A DNA stretch of 64,000 nt. Origin: Acidovorax sp. Root219 (GTDB lineage: Bacteria; Pseudomonadota; Gammaproteobacteria; Burkholderiales; Burkholderiaceae_C). Below, piece after piece: positions 46,119 through 55,067 of the stretch. The notes beneath the pieces were generated by a model. That model made no database searches. It was given only the letters and a program-made list of their open reading frames with translations, and was not told the DNA's origin. Made by a program: the position numbers and the translations under genes. Position 1 is the first letter of the stretch. Each line of letters begins with the position of its first letter. Where the stretch lies: positions 327 to 64,326 of the forward strand of contig NZ_LMIJ01000007.1 of assembly GCF_001428665.1 (NCBI RefSeq). Direction: 5' to 3'.

Positions 46119-46251
46119 ACCGCTGCGCACCGTGGCGCTGTTCGGGATCATGGGCTGCGCGATGGCCTGGGGCCTGGTGGAGCTGTTCGCGCTGCAGCGC
46201 TCGCGCTACCACGCCTGGCGCGAACGGCAGCACACGGCCCTGCACCGCTGA
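46084..46251 (+). CDS. Small single-pass membrane protein, unknown function
   Basis: 55-aa ORF with a basic N-terminus (TNRSRSPRRIEP), one transmembrane helix (VALFGIMGCAMAWGLVELFA, about residues 18-37) and a basic tail. It has no clear Shine-Dalgarno and starts inside the preceding small ORF, so translation may depend on it. It ends 24 bp before the TrhA-like gene on the same strand. Confidence 0.5.
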   Translation: MTNRSRSPRRIEPLRTVALFGIMGCAMAWGLVELFALQRSRYHAWRERQHTALHR

Positions 46252-46275
46252 TCCCGGGCCGAGACGGTCCTTGCC

Positions 46276-46911
46276 ATGCAGTGCCGCGACCAGACCCCTG
46301 GCGAAGAACTGGCCAACAGTGCCAGCCACGGCCTGGCACTGCTGGCCGCCGTCATCGCGGCCCCTTTCCTCATCGCCTCCGCACGCCCGCAGGGCGCTGC
46401 CAGCGTGGCCGGCGCCATCGTCTTCGCCGCCACCATGGTGCTGCTGTACCTGGCCTCCACCGTCTACCACGCCCTGCCCGAAGGGCGCTTCAAGCAGGCG
46501 GCGCTGAAGCTCGACCACGGTGCCATCTACCTGTTCATCGCGGGCAGCTACACACCCTTCGCCCTGCACCGTCCCGATGGCGACTGGAACTTCGCCCTGC
46601 TGGCGCTGGTCTGGGCCGTGGCCGCGCTGGGCCTGGTGCTCAAGGCCTTCAACCGGCTGCGCACGGCGTGGCTGTCCACCGGCATGTACGTGCTCATGGG
46701 CTGGCTGGCCCTGGTGGCCGCCCTGCCCCTCATCGGCCACCTCACGCAGTGGAGCGCGCACTGGCTCATCGCCGGCGGCGTGGCCTATACCGTGGGGGTG
46801 GCATTCTTCGTGCTCGATTCACGGCTGCGCTACGCCCACGCCGTATGGCACGGCTTCGTGGCCGCAGGCACGGGCTGCCATGCCGTGGCGATCATGGGCT
46901 ACGGCGGCTGA
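46276..46911 (+). CDS. Hemolysin III / PAQR-family membrane protein (TrhA-like)
   Basis: 211-aa seven-helix membrane protein of the hemolysin III family. Family residues include ELANSASHG near the N-terminus, STVYHALPEG (about residue 62), KLDHGAIYLFIAGSYTPF (about 77) and the C-terminal AVWHGFVAAG. Bacterial members (TrhA) affect membrane lipid homeostasis. It lies tail-to-tail, 12 bp from the flavin monooxygenase gene, with no terminator visible. Confidence 0.9.
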   Translation: MQCRDQTPGEELANSASHGLALLAAVIAAPFLIASARPQGAASVAGAIVFAATMVLLYLASTVYHALPEGRFKQAALKLDHGAIYLFIAGSYTPFALHRPDGDWNFALLALVWAVAALGLVLKAFNRLRTAWLSTGMYVLMGWLALVAALPLIGHLTQWSAHWLIAGGVAYTVGVAFFVLDSRLRYAHAVWHGFVAAGTGCHAVAIMGYGG

Positions 46912-46923
46912 GCCGGCCAGGGC

Positions 46924-48300
46924 TCAGGCTGCTACCGCTTCTTCGCGCACAAAGGCCGAACCTGCGGCCGCTACCGTATGCCGATTGGCGGGCACCGGCA
47001 GCTGGAAATGGCTGCGCAGCGTTTCGCCCTCGTATTCCGTGCGCAGCAACCCGCGCGCCTGCAGCACCGGCACGGCCAGTTCCACGAAGGCCTTGAGCGA
47101 GGTATTGGGCAGTGCCTCGAAGAAATTGAAGCCATCGGCCGCGCCGCCCTCGAACCAGCGCTGGATTTCATCGGCCACCTGCTCGGCCGTGCCCACGAAG
47201 GTGCGGCGCGGTCGGGCGTGCCACAGGGCCACCTCGCGCAGGGTCAGGCCGTGCTCGCGCGCATGCTGCTTGATGCGGTCGCTGGTGCTCTGCTGGCTGT
47301 TGCGGCCCAGTTCACCGAGGTCCGGGAAGGGCTCGTCCAGCGGGTACTGCGAGAAGTCATGGTCGTTGAACGGCCGGGCCAGCGCGGCGATGGCGTTCTC
47401 GATGGGTACCAGCGCGGCCAACTCTTCGTAGCGGCGCTCGGCCTCCTCCTCGGTGCTGCCCACGATGGGGCGAAACCCCGGCAGCAGGAACACCTCGTCA
47501 GGGTTGCGCCCCTCGGCCCGCACACGGGCCTTCACGTCGCGGTAGTAGGCCTGCGCCTCCTCGAAGCTGTCGGCATGGAAGAAGATCGCATCGGCCCGCT
47601 GCGCCGCAAAGGCCTTGCCATCGGGCGAGGCACCGGCCTGGAAGATCACGGGTTGGCCCTGGCGCGAGCGCGCGATGTTCAGGGGCCCCTCCACGGCGAA
47701 GAACTCGCCCTGGTGGTCCAGGCGGTGCAGCTTGGCCGGGTCGAAGAACCGGCCGGTGGCCTTGTCGCGCACCATTGCGTCGTCCTCCCACGAGTCCCAC
47801 AGGCCCTGCACCACGTCCAGGTGCTCACCGGCCAGGCGGTAGCGCACGTCGTGCGCATAGTGCTCCTCGCGCCCGTAGTTGCGCGCGCTGCCGTCGAGCC
47901 ATGAAGTGACCACATTCCAGCCCGCACGGCCGCCGCTGATGTGGTCGAGCGAGGCGAACTGCCGGGCCACGGTGAAGGGCTCGCTGTAACTGGCCGTCAC
48001 GGTGGCCACCAAACCGATGTGCGAGGTGGCGCCGGCCAGCGCAGAGAGAATGGTCAGCGGCTCGAAGCGGTTGAGGTAGTGGGGACTGGACCGCGGCGTG
48101 ATATGCACGCTGTCGGCCACGAACAGGAAGGTGAAGCGTGCCTGCTCGGCCAGCTGCGCCTGCGCCTTGTAGAAGCCGAAGTTCACGCTGGCATCGGTGA
48201 CCGCATTTTCATGCCGCCAATCACCCCAGCCAGCGCCTACGCCATGCAGCACCAGGCCGAGTTGAAGGGTACGGGGCTTTGCGGTGCTGCTGGCGGTCAT
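46924..48300 (-). CDS. NtaA/SnaA/DszA-family flavin monooxygenase
   Basis: 458-aa luciferase-like monooxygenase of the NtaA/DszA group, which oxidises amines, sulfones or related compounds with reduced flavin. Typical stretches are [10 protein letters not shown] (about residue 58), [20 protein letters not shown] (about 120-140) and [20 protein letters not shown] (about 220-240). It has two Met and no Cys in 458 residues, which suits a sulfur-starvation protein. Promoter site e lies 57 bp upstream. The reductase partner could be SsuE (inference). Confidence 0.88.
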   Translation of the reverse strand: MTASSTAKPRTLQLGLVLHGVGAGWGDWRHENAVTDASVNFGFYKAQAQLAEQARFTFLFVADSVHITPRSSPHYLNRFEPLTILSALAGATSHIGLVATVTASYSEPFTVARQFASLDHISGGRAGWNVVTSWLDGSARNYGREEHYAHDVRYRLAGEHLDVVQGLWDSWEDDAMVRDKATGRFFDPAKLHRLDHQGEFFAVEGPLNIARSRQGQPVIFQAGASPDGKAFAAQRADAIFFHADSFEEAQAYYRDVKARVRAEGRNPDEVFLLPGFRPIVGSTEEEAERRYEELAALVPIENAIAALARPFNDHDFSQYPLDEPFPDLGELGRNSQQSTSDRIKQHAREHGLTLREVALWHARPRRTFVGTAEQVADEIQRWFEGGAADGFNFFEALPNTSLKAFVELAVPVLQARGLLRTEYEGETLRSHFQLPVPANRHTVAAAGSAFVREEAVAA

Positions 48301-48333
48301 GCGGGAATCCTGTGGAGGCGAATCGAAGCCCGC

Positions 48334-48387
48334 AGCTTAGGTCTGGACGCTCCGGGAGCCAACGAAGAAAAACGGATATGGCTATGC
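48334..48387 (-). promoter_or_regulatory. Organosulfur-series promoter (site e)
   Basis: Minus strand: GCATAGCCATATCC starts at 48387 and TTTTTCTTCGTTGGC ends at 48358. An 18-bp spacer leads to TAAGCT (48339-48334). It drives the NtaA/DszA-like monooxygenase and is the cleanest example of the series, with 10 of the last 10 bases of the block shared with sites a to c. Confidence 0.62.
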
Positions 48388-48402
48388 CCGCCCCGCAAAT
48401 GT

Positions 48403-48427
48403 GAAGGCCCCGCGTCGCGGGGCCTTC
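48403..48427 (-). terminator. Hairpin terminator of the ssu operon
   Basis: GAAGGCCCCGCG and CGCGGGGCCTTC form a perfect inverted repeat with a 1-nt centre, 30 bp past the ssuF stop. No T-run follows. Its place between the ssu operon end and the promoter of the next gene supports terminator function. Confidence 0.6.
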
Positions 48428-48457
48428 AAGGGGGCTGAAGGCGCCCCCAGGCAGGCA

Positions 48458-48673
48458 TCACAGCTTGGCGATGGACACCTCGGTCGATTTCACCAGCGCG
48501 ACCACGTCGGAGCCCACGACCAGCGCCAGATCGTCCACCGAGCGCGTGGTGATGACGGAGGTGACGATGCCCCAGGGGGTTTCGACATCGACCTCGGAGA
48601 CGACGTCGCCGCGGATGATCTCGCGCACTTTGCCCTTGAACTGGTTGCGCACGTTGATGGCTTGAATGGACAT
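48458..48673 (-). CDS. ssuF: TOBE-domain molybdopterin-binding-like protein SsuF
   Basis: 71-aa single TOBE (Mop-like) domain: INVRNQFKGKVREI at the start and SVITTRSVDDLALVVGSDVV in the second half. In pseudomonads the last gene of ssuEADCBF encodes such a protein, needed for use of some aromatic sulfur compounds. It has AGGAG 7 bp before the ATG at 48673 and no Cys or internal Met. It is the final gene of this operon. Confidence 0.85.
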   Translation of the reverse strand: MSIQAINVRNQFKGKVREIIRGDVVSEVDVETPWGIVTSVITTRSVDDLALVVGSDVVALVKSTEVSIAKL

Positions 48674-48738
48674 GGTGTTTCTCCTTGAAAGTCCGGGAAC
48701 GGATGGATGGGTCAAAAAATCAGAGGGGGCGAAGGCGC

Positions 48739-49563
48739 TCACACCGCCCAGCGCAGGCCATGCGCGGGCACGCCGGGCCAGCGCGCGTCGGCGGCGCTGG
48801 GCCCGGCATCGGGCTTTTGCAGCACGCGGTCGAGGATGCGTTTTTCGATGGCGGCAAACGCGGCATCGCCATGCGAGCGCGGGCGCGGCAGGTCGATCAG
48901 CTGGTCCAGCGCAATCTGCCCGTCTTCGATCAGGATCACGCGGTCGGCCAGGGCCACCGCCTCCTGCACGTCGTGCGTGACCAGCAGCGCGGTGAAGCCG
49001 CTGGCCTGCCACAGGCCTTCGATCAGGCGGTGCATCTCGATGCGGGTCAGCGCATCGAGCGCGCCCAGGGGTTCGTCGAGCAGCAAGAGGCGCGGGTTGT
49101 GCACCAGCGCACGCGCCAGGGCCACGCGCTGGCGCTGGCCGCCCGACAGGCGTGCCGGCCACTCGCCCAGCCGGTCGCCCAGGCCCACGCGGGCCAGCAC
49201 GTCGGCGGCGGCGCCACGGCGCTCGGTGGGCAGGCCCAGGGCCACGTTGTCGGCCACACGCTTCCAAGGCAAGAGGCGCGAGTCCTGGAACATGATGCGC
49301 GTGTCCTGGCTCAGGCCGTCCACGGCCTGGCCGTCGAGGCGGATGGTGCCACCCGAGACAGATTCGAGGCCCGCCACCAGGCGCAGCAGCGTGCTCTTGC
49401 CGCAGCCGCTGCGGCCCACGATGGCCACGAACTGACCGGGCTCGATCACCAGCTCGGTCTTCTTGAGCACCTCGCGGGCGCCGTAGCGCTTGTCCACGCC
49501 GCGCACTTCCAGGCGCACGCCGTTGTTGCCGCCTGCGGGCGATGAAACGTTGGTTTGTGCCAT
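48739..49563 (-). CDS. ssuB: Aliphatic sulfonate ABC transporter ATPase SsuB
   Basis: 274-aa ATPase: Walker [10 protein letters not shown] (about residue 50), Q-loop FQDSRLLPW (about 92), signature LSGGQRQRV and Walker [13 protein letters not shown]. It powers sulfonate import through SsuC. It starts 4 bp after the ssuA stop. The C-terminal ~25 residues extend past the usual SsuB end. It is probably also the energy source for the orphan binding proteins at 4832 and 8130 (inference). Confidence 0.94.
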   Translation of the reverse strand: MAQTNVSSPAGGNNGVRLEVRGVDKRYGAREVLKKTELVIEPGQFVAIVGRSGCGKSTLLRLVAGLESVSGGTIRLDGQAVDGLSQDTRIMFQDSRLLPWKRVADNVALGLPTERRGAAADVLARVGLGDRLGEWPARLSGGQRQRVALARALVHNPRLLLLDEPLGALDALTRIEMHRLIEGLWQASGFTALLVTHDVQEAVALADRVILIEDGQIALDQLIDLPRPRSHGDAAFAAIEKRILDRVLQKPDAGPSAADARWPGVPAHGLRWAV

Positions 49564-49567
49564 GGTG

Positions 49568-50539
49568 TCAGGCTCCCGGCTTGAAGAGCGCCACGTCCAG
49601 CGTGTTCACACGCCGGGGCAGCAGTTTCTCGGACAGAAAGGCATCGGCAATGCGTTGCTGCTCGGAGAGGCCGCCCGGCAACACGGCACGCACCTCGTAG
49701 CTGCGGCGGCTGTTGGCCTGCTCCACCGTGGCGGCATCCAGCCCCCACACGGGTGCCAGCAACGCGGCGGCGTCCTTGGGGTTGCCCTTGACCCAGGTGC
49801 CGGCCTTCTGCAGCTCGGCGAACAGCACGCGCAGCACGTCGGCGCGCGCCTGGGCATATGGCGTGGCGGCCAGGTAGTAGCGCTGGTAGGAGGCCACATC
49901 GCGCCCGTCGGCCAGGATGCGCACATTCGACTGGCGCTGCACGGCGGCAAGGAACGGGTCCCACACCACCCAGGCGTCGATGGCACCGCGCTCGAAGGCG
50001 GCGCGGCCGTCGGCCGGCGTGAGGTAGGCGGGGTCGATGTCCTTGAACGACAGGCCGGCCTTCTCCAGCGCGGCGATCAGTAGGTAGTGGGCACCGGCGG
50101 CCTTGGCAAAGCCGATCTTCTTGCCCTTGAGGTCGGCCACGGTCTTGAGCGGCGAATCGGCGCGCACCACGATGGCCTGGGCCGAGGGGGACGGCGCCTC
50201 CTGCGCCACGAAGGTCAGTGCGGCGCCAGCCGCCTGGGCGAACACCGGCACGGTGTCGGCCACGTCGGCGCTCACGTCGATGTTGCCCAGGTTCAGGGCT
50301 TCGAGCAGCGGCAGCCCGCTGGTGAACTCATGCCAGGTGACCTTGGTGCCCAGGGGCGCCAGCAGCTTTTCGAGCGTGCCCTGGGTCTTGAGCACCACGA
50401 TCAGGGTGGACGACTTCTGGTAACCAATGCGCACGGTATCGGGCTTGGCGCCGCTTTGTGCGGACGCCAGGCCGCTGGCCGTGGCAGCCAGCAGCGCCAG
50501 CGCCGTGCGCCGGGAGAGGATGGAAGAATAGGCAAACAT
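49568..50539 (-). CDS. ssuA: Aliphatic sulfonate-binding protein SsuA (first copy)
   Basis: 323-aa periplasmic binding protein with a signal peptide ending GLASA (about residue 27) and mature start [20 protein letters not shown], typical of SsuA. It has no Cys and only the initiator Met. The ATG at 50539 is used; the frame is open to 50641 but only through the palindromic repeat. The repeat separates it from ssuC, so its expression relative to ssuC may be modulated there. Confidence 0.93.
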   Translation of the reverse strand: MFAYSSILSRRTALALLAATASGLASAQSGAKPDTVRIGYQKSSTLIVVLKTQGTLEKLLAPLGTKVTWHEFTSGLPLLEALNLGNIDVSADVADTVPVFAQAAGAALTFVAQEAPSPSAQAIVVRADSPLKTVADLKGKKIGFAKAAGAHYLLIAALEKAGLSFKDIDPAYLTPADGRAAFERGAIDAWVVWDPFLAAVQRQSNVRILADGRDVASYQRYYLAATPYAQARADVLRVLFAELQKAGTWVKGNPKDAAALLAPVWGLDAATVEQANSRRSYEVRAVLPGGLSEQQRIADAFLSEKLLPRRVNTLDVALFKPGA

Positions 50540-50578
50540 GCGGGTCCTTGGAATCTTGGAATGCGGTGGTAGGGGTCC

Positions 50579-50681
50579 TACGGATTCGCGTTCGACCGTA
50601 TGACTAGGCGGGAAGCCGCAGACAGTGCTGTAGCACGGCAAGGCGAACCAACGACGTCAGACGGTTGAAGGCGAATCCGTA
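50579..50681. repeat. Palindromic intergenic repeat element between ssuC and ssuA
   Basis: Two 26-bp arms, TACGGATTCGC-G-TTC-G-ACCGT-A-TGAC (50579-50604) and its inverted partner (50656-50681), match at 23 of 26 positions. The 51-bp centre contains a smaller palindrome GTGCT-GT-AGCAC. The right arm ends one base before the ssuC stop codon. The size and structure fit a REP-like or miniature mobile palindrome; the copy number elsewhere in the genome cannot be judged here. Confidence 0.7.
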
Positions 50682-51551
50682 TCAGGCGCTCTGGTAGCCG
50701 GGGTGCCAGCGCAGCCAGTAGCCTTCCAGGCCCTTGGCGAACAGGTCGGCCAGCTTGCCCAGCAGCGCGTACAGCAGGATGCCCACGAGCACGATGTCGG
50801 TCTGCAGGAACTCGCGTGCGTTCATGGTCAGGTAGCCGATGCCCGACTGCGCCGAGATGGTCTCGGCCACGATCAGGATCACCCACATCAGGCCCAGCGA
50901 GAAGCGCAGGCCCACCAGGATGCTGGACAGCGCGCCGGGCAGGATGATCTGGCGGTACAGCTGCCAGCGCGACAGGCCATAGGTGCGCCCCATCTCGATC
51001 AGGCCCGGGTCCACGTTGCGGATGCCGTGGAAGGTGTTCAGGTAGATCGGGAAGAACACCGACACGCTGATCAGGAACAGCTTGGCCGACTCGTCGATGC
51101 CGAACCACAGGATCACCAGCGGGATCAGCGCCAGCGCCGGGATGTTGCGCACCATCTGGATGGTGGAATCGAGCAAGGTTTCGAACAGGCGCACCGATCC
51201 CGTAAGCAGCCCCAGCGCCAGCCCCAGGCCGCCGCCGATGGCCAGGCCCGCGAGCGCCCGGCCGGCGCTGACCTTGACGTGCGTCCACAGCTCGCCCGAG
51301 GCGGTCAACGTCCAAGCGGCCTTGATCACCTCCAGCGGCGCGGGCAGCACCCGGGTGGAGAGCCAGCCCAGCGACGAGGCCACCTGCCACACCACGATCA
51401 GGGTGACCGGCACGGCCCAGGGCAAGAGGCGCTGCAGCACGCCCTTGGCAAAGCGCAGCCATTGCGAGGGCACCAGCGGCGCCAGGCTGGGCGCGTCGAT
51501 GGAGTCGGCCACAGGCGAGACCTGCAGCTCACGGAGGGATGATGAAGTCAT
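50682..51551 (-). CDS. ssuC: Aliphatic sulfonate ABC transporter permease SsuC
   Basis: 289-aa permease with about six helices and the coupling loop EMGRTYGLSRWQLYRQIILP near residue 180. An ATG at 51551 with AGGAG 5 bp upstream and an ATGA overlap with the preceding VOC gene fix the start; the open frame to 52226 is not coding. Its stop codon abuts the palindromic repeat. It has four internal Met and no Cys. Confidence 0.94.
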   Translation of the reverse strand: MTSSSLRELQVSPVADSIDAPSLAPLVPSQWLRFAKGVLQRLLPWAVPVTLIVVWQVASSLGWLSTRVLPAPLEVIKAAWTLTASGELWTHVKVSAGRALAGLAIGGGLGLALGLLTGSVRLFETLLDSTIQMVRNIPALALIPLVILWFGIDESAKLFLISVSVFFPIYLNTFHGIRNVDPGLIEMGRTYGLSRWQLYRQIILPGALSSILVGLRFSLGLMWVILIVAETISAQSGIGYLTMNAREFLQTDIVLVGILLYALLGKLADLFAKGLEGYWLRWHPGYQSA

Positions 51552-51922
51552 GCGAACTCCTGTCGTTCGGTGTCGGGTTCCAGAAATTCCAGCTGGTTGC
51601 CCGCCGGATCTTTCACGTAAAAACGCAGGTAGCCGGGCAGCGCCCGGTTCTCCACCAGCGGCAGTTGGGCCTGCAGCAGGCGCCCGCGCAGCGCGGGCAG
51701 ATCCTGCACCTCCAGCGCCAGGTGCGACACCGAGGGCGCGCCCTGCCAGTGGTCGGTGGGCACCAGGTCGATGCGCTGGGTACCGGCGGCAAAATGCAGC
51801 GCGTTGCCTGCGGCCAGCCGCACCTCGGGCAGGCCGAGCAGGCTGCTGTAGAAGTTGCGGATGGGTTCTTCCGAACCGGCCGGAAAGGCCAGTTGCACGT
51901 GGTTGATGGAATGGATGGCCAT
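51548..51922 (-). CDS. VOC-family (glyoxalase/dioxygenase fold) protein
   Basis: 124-aa vicinal-oxygen-chelate protein: INHVQLAF (His, about residue 8), HLALEVQDL (His, about 67) and the final YVKDPAGNQLEFLEP (Glu, about 113) are the usual metal ligands. Stand-alone members act as lyases, dioxygenases or resistance proteins. Sitting between ssuD and ssuC and coupled to ssuC by ATGA, it probably handles a product of the monooxygenase, such as an aldehyde adduct (inference). It has no Cys and only the initiator Met. Confidence 0.85.
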   Translation of the reverse strand: MAIHSINHVQLAFPAGSEEPIRNFYSSLLGLPEVRLAAGNALHFAAGTQRIDLVPTDHWQGAPSVSHLALEVQDLPALRGRLLQAQLPLVENRALPGYLRFYVKDPAGNQLEFLEPDTERQEFA

Positions 51923-51949
51923 GGGCGGATCTCCTTGGGTGCCGTGCGC

Positions 51950-53113
51950 TCAGCTTTGCGAGGCGCGCGGTGGCAGCTCGTTGGCCACCGATTCGCCGAA
52001 CGGGCCCAGCGGGTTGCCGCCGCTGAGCTTCTCGCGCACGGACAGGGGCAGCAGCGGGAACACCAGCTCGGCAAAGCGGTAGGCCTCTTCCAGGTGCGGG
52101 TAGCCCGAGAGCACGAAGGTGTCCAGGCCCAGGGCCGCGTATTCCGTGATGCGTGCAGCCACCGTCTTTGGGTCGCCCACCAGGGCCGTGCCAGCACCGC
52201 CGCCCACCAGGCCCACGCCGGCCCACAGGTTGGGGCTGATCTCCAGGTCCGCCCGCGCACGCTTGGCGCCACCGGCATGCAGACGCGCCATGCGCCGCTG
52301 GCCTTCCGAGTCCATGCGTGCGAACACCGCCTGGGCGCGCACCACGGTCGCATCGTCGACGTGGCTGATGAGTTCCTCGGCCGCGGCCCAGGCCTGCTCG
52401 TCGGTCTCGCGCACGATGACGTGCAGGCGGATGCCGAACTTCACCGTGCGGCCCTTTTTGGCCGCACGTGCGCGCACGTCGGCCACCTTCTTGGCCACAT
52501 CGGCCGGGGGTTCGCCCCAGGTGAGGTAGGTCTCGACCTGCTCGGCCGCCAGGTCGTGGGCCGCGTCGGACGAACCGCCGAAGTACACCGGTGGATGCGG
52601 GTTCTGCAGCGGCGGGAACAAGAGCTTGGCGCCCTTCACCGTAAGGTGCTGGCCCTCGAAGTCATAGGTTTCGCCGGTGTGGCTGCGGGCCATGATCTCG
52701 CGCCAGATGCGGATGAACTCGGCCGACTGCTCGTAGCGCGTGGCATGGTCGAGGAACACGCCATCGCCCTCCAGCTCGGTCTGATCGCCACCGGTCACCA
52801 GGTTGATCAGCAGGCGCCCGCCCGACAGGCGGTCGAAGGTGGCGGCCATGCGCGCGGCCAGCGCGGGCTGGTGCAGGCCCGGGCGCACAGCGACCAGGAA
52901 CTTGAGCTTCTTGGTGACCGCGATCAGGCTCGAAGCGATCACCCAGGGGTCTTCGCACGAGCGGCCGGTGGGAATGAGCACGCCTTCGTAGCCTAGGCTG
53001 TCGGCCGCCACTGCCACCTGCTGCAGGTAGTCGTGGCTGAGCTGGCGCGCGCCCTTGGAAGTGCCCAGGTAGCGGCTGTCGCCATGGGTGGGAATGAACC
53101 AGAAGATCTGCAT
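51950..53113 (-). CDS. ssuD: FMNH2-dependent alkanesulfonate monooxygenase SsuD
   Basis: 387-aa monooxygenase that converts alkanesulfonates plus FMNH2 and O2 to aldehyde and sulfite. Diagnostic features are [14 protein letters not shown] at the N-terminus, the conserved Cys in TGRSCEDPW (about residue 54) and catalytic Arg/His in [12 protein letters not shown] (about 226-228). AGAGG precedes the ATG. FMNH2 comes from SsuE in the same operon. It lies 23 bp after the small 46-aa ORF. Confidence 0.96.
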   Translation of the reverse strand: MQIFWFIPTHGDSRYLGTSKGARQLSHDYLQQVAVAADSLGYEGVLIPTGRSCEDPWVIASSLIAVTKKLKFLVAVRPGLHQPALAARMAATFDRLSGGRLLINLVTGGDQTELEGDGVFLDHATRYEQSAEFIRIWREIMARSHTGETYDFEGQHLTVKGAKLLFPPLQNPHPPVYFGGSSDAAHDLAAEQVETYLTWGEPPADVAKKVADVRARAAKKGRTVKFGIRLHVIVRETDEQAWAAAEELISHVDDATVVRAQAVFARMDSEGQRRMARLHAGGAKRARADLEISPNLWAGVGLVGGGAGTALVGDPKTVAARITEYAALGLDTFVLSGYPHLEEAYRFAELVFPLLPLSVREKLSGGNPLGPFGESVANELPPRASQS

Positions 53114-53136
53114 AGGAAACCTCTTTTGTTATGGCG

Positions 53137-53277
53137 TCAGTAGGAGATGGCAAAGCCGAACCGGGGCGCACGCACACCCGCGCAGCGCGGCCGGGTGGGC
53201 AGGCCCCAGGAACTCGCGGTCACGCACAGCACGCGGCGCAATTGCTCGTGCAGGGGAAAGGGCATGGGGGTGTGCAT
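53137..53277 (-). CDS. 46-aa ORF inside the ssu operon, unknown function
   Basis: ORF starting ATG at 53277 with GGGAG 6 bp upstream and ending TGA at 53137, filling the gap between the second ssuA (21 bp away) and ssuD (23 bp away). The product starts MHTPMPFPLHEQLRRVL and ends RAPRFGFAISY; it is Arg-rich with two Cys and has no signal or membrane segment. The good ribosome-binding site and exact fit in the gap favour a real gene. It could be a leader or sensor peptide for downstream ssuD or a small protein; I recognise no family. Confidence 0.55.
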   Translation of the reverse strand: MHTPMPFPLHEQLRRVLCVTASSWGLPTRPRCAGVRAPRFGFAISY

Positions 53278-53298
53278 GGAAGGCTCCCGGGAAGAGGG

Positions 53299-54270
53299 TC
53301 AGGCGCCCAGGTCCACCGGCGCGGCGTGCAGCAGGTTGAGCTTCTTGGGGATGAGCTTGAGTTCGAAGAAGGTGTCGGCGATCGACTGCTGCTCGGCGAT
53401 GATTTCGCGCGTCACGGGGGCGGTGCCGAACTTCGCGCGGCTCAGGTACAAGTCGGTGATGCTGCGGTCCAGGCCCAGCACCGTGGTCAGCTCCGCAGCG
53501 GCCGCGCCCTGGTTCTTCGAGGCCCAGGTGTCGATGGCGTTGACCTCTTCGATGGCGATGCGCAGCACGTCGGCGTTGCGCGTGGCGTAGTCGCGCGAGG
53601 TGAAGTAGTAGGCGCGGTTGTTGACTACGCCGGTGGCGTCCACCAGCAGGCGGGCGTCCAGCGTCTTCTGCGCTGCGGCCAGGAAGGGGTCCCAGATGAT
53701 CCAGGCGTCCACGGCGCCCTTCTCAAAGGCGGCGCGCGCGTCTGCCGGCGCCAGGAAGATCGACTGCACGTCACCGTACTTCAGACCGTTCTTCTCCAGC
53801 AGCTTGACCAGGAAGTACTGCACGTTGGAGCCCTTGTTGTAGGCCACGCGCTTGCCCTTGAGGTCGGCCACGCTGCGGATCGGCGAGTCCTTGGGCACGA
53901 TCACGGCCTCCAGTGCCGGGCGTGGCACGGTGGCGCCGGCATACACCAGCGGCGCACCGGCGGCCTGGGCAAAGATCGGGGGCGCTTCGCCCACGTCGCC
54001 GAAGTCGATGGCGCCCACGTTGAGTGCCTCGAGCTGCACCGGGCCGGCGTTGAATTCGGTCCAGGTGACCTTCACGCCCAGCGGGGCCAGGCGCTTTTCG
54101 AGCGTGCCGCGGCCCTTGAGGATGGACAGCCAGCCCTTCTGGTGGCCTACGCGCAGCACGCGTGCCGGCGTCTGGCCGAACGCCGTTCCACCGGTGGCGC
54201 CCAGGGCGGCAGCGGCCAGGCTGGAAAGGACCACCTGGCGGCGGCGCGAAGAGAGGAAGGTTTGTGTCAT
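53299..54270 (-). CDS. ssuA: Aliphatic sulfonate-binding protein SsuA (second copy)
   Basis: 323-aa periplasmic binding protein, signal peptide ending TAFGQ (about residue 33), mature start VGHQKGWLSILKGRGTLEK. It is similar in layout to the first SsuA but clearly diverged, suggesting a different ligand range. It has no Cys and only the initiator Met. The ATG at 54270 is used; the frame extends to 54486 without support. It is placed between ssuE and ssuD and shares SsuBC encoded downstream. Confidence 0.93.
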   Translation of the reverse strand: MTQTFLSSRRRQVVLSSLAAAALGATGGTAFGQTPARVLRVGHQKGWLSILKGRGTLEKRLAPLGVKVTWTEFNAGPVQLEALNVGAIDFGDVGEAPPIFAQAAGAPLVYAGATVPRPALEAVIVPKDSPIRSVADLKGKRVAYNKGSNVQYFLVKLLEKNGLKYGDVQSIFLAPADARAAFEKGAVDAWIIWDPFLAAAQKTLDARLLVDATGVVNNRAYYFTSRDYATRNADVLRIAIEEVNAIDTWASKNQGAAAAELTTVLGLDRSITDLYLSRAKFGTAPVTREIIAEQQSIADTFFELKLIPKKLNLLHAAPVDLGA

Positions 54271-54445
54271 GGCAAGGTGTCTTTCAGCAATATCTGGTGG
54301 TGCGGTGGTTCGACCGGTGGCGGCGGGCATGCGGCGGCCTGGCCTGCCCGCATCGGCGGGTGCCGGCTCGACAACAAAATGGGGAGAAAAGAGGGGGATG
54401 TGGATGCCGCCGGAGCGTTGAAAAGCTCGGGCGACACCCACTGCG

Positions 54446-55036
54446 TCAGACGCTACATCGCACCTGCGAGAAGTGCACCGGCGCAAAGCGCCCGGCCTGC
54501 GCAGCCGGGGGGCGCAGGGTTTCGGTGATCAGCACGTTCACCGCTTCGTCCAGGCGGGCGGCAATATCTGCATGCAGGTCGTAGGCGCCCTCGGGCGTCA
54601 GGGCGACCTGTGAGTCGGTGGCGTAGATGCCGGGCAGGATGTGCTTGGCGCCCAGCGACTGCAGCACGGGCCTGAGCGCATAGTCCAGCGCCAGCATGTG
54701 GTGCGGGCTGCCGCCCGTGGCCAGGGGCAGCACGATCTTGCCCTTGAGCGCGGTCTGCGGCAGCAGGTCCAGGAAGACCTTGAGCACGCCGCTATAGGCC
54801 GCCTTGTAGACCGGCGTAGCCACCACCAGCACCCGCGCCTGGGCCACCTGGTCGACGGCGCCGACCACCGTGGGGTGGGCGAAATCGGCCAGCAGCAGTG
54901 CCTGGGGCGACAGGTCGCGGATGTGGATGCGGTCCACCAGCGCGCCGCGCACCGACAGGCGTTGGGCCACGGCGTCCAGCAGGGCGGCTGAGCGCGAGCG
55001 TTCCGACGGGCTGCCGGCAATCAAGAGGGCTGACAT
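54446..55036 (-). CDS. ssuE: NAD(P)H-dependent FMN reductase SsuE
   Basis: 196-aa flavodoxin-fold reductase supplying FMNH2 to SsuD. The N-terminal flavin phosphate loop is IAGSPSERSRS (about residue 7), with TPVYKAAYSG (about 80) and PLATGGSPHHMLALDY (about 110) in the flavin site. The ATG at 55036 follows AAGGA. The 175-bp gap to the second ssuA is the largest inside the operon and contains a GC hairpin but none of the series promoters. Confidence 0.94.
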   Translation of the reverse strand: MSALLIAGSPSERSRSAALLDAVAQRLSVRGALVDRIHIRDLSPQALLLADFAHPTVVGAVDQVAQARVLVVATPVYKAAYSGVLKVFLDLLPQTALKGKIVLPLATGGSPHHMLALDYALRPVLQSLGAKHILPGIYATDSQVALTPEGAYDLHADIAARLDEAVNVLITETLRPPAAQAGRFAPVHFSQVRCSV

Positions 55037-55067
55037 GGAGAACTGTCCTTTGCGCGATGGGCGGGGT

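Noticed and set aside
48739-49267. Extended 269-codon frame joining ssuB antisense-free sequence to ssuF
   Set aside because: The part upstream of the ssuF ATG at 48673 is ssuB read in another frame; AGGAG 7 bp before that ATG supports the short 71-aa protein.
54340-54365. GC hairpin (CCCGC-N4-GCGGG) in the ssuE-ssuA gap as a terminator
   Set aside because: The stem is only 5 bp, has no T-run, and lies in a Gly/Pro-rich-like GC tract; too weak to call, and none of the series promoters follows to restart transcription.
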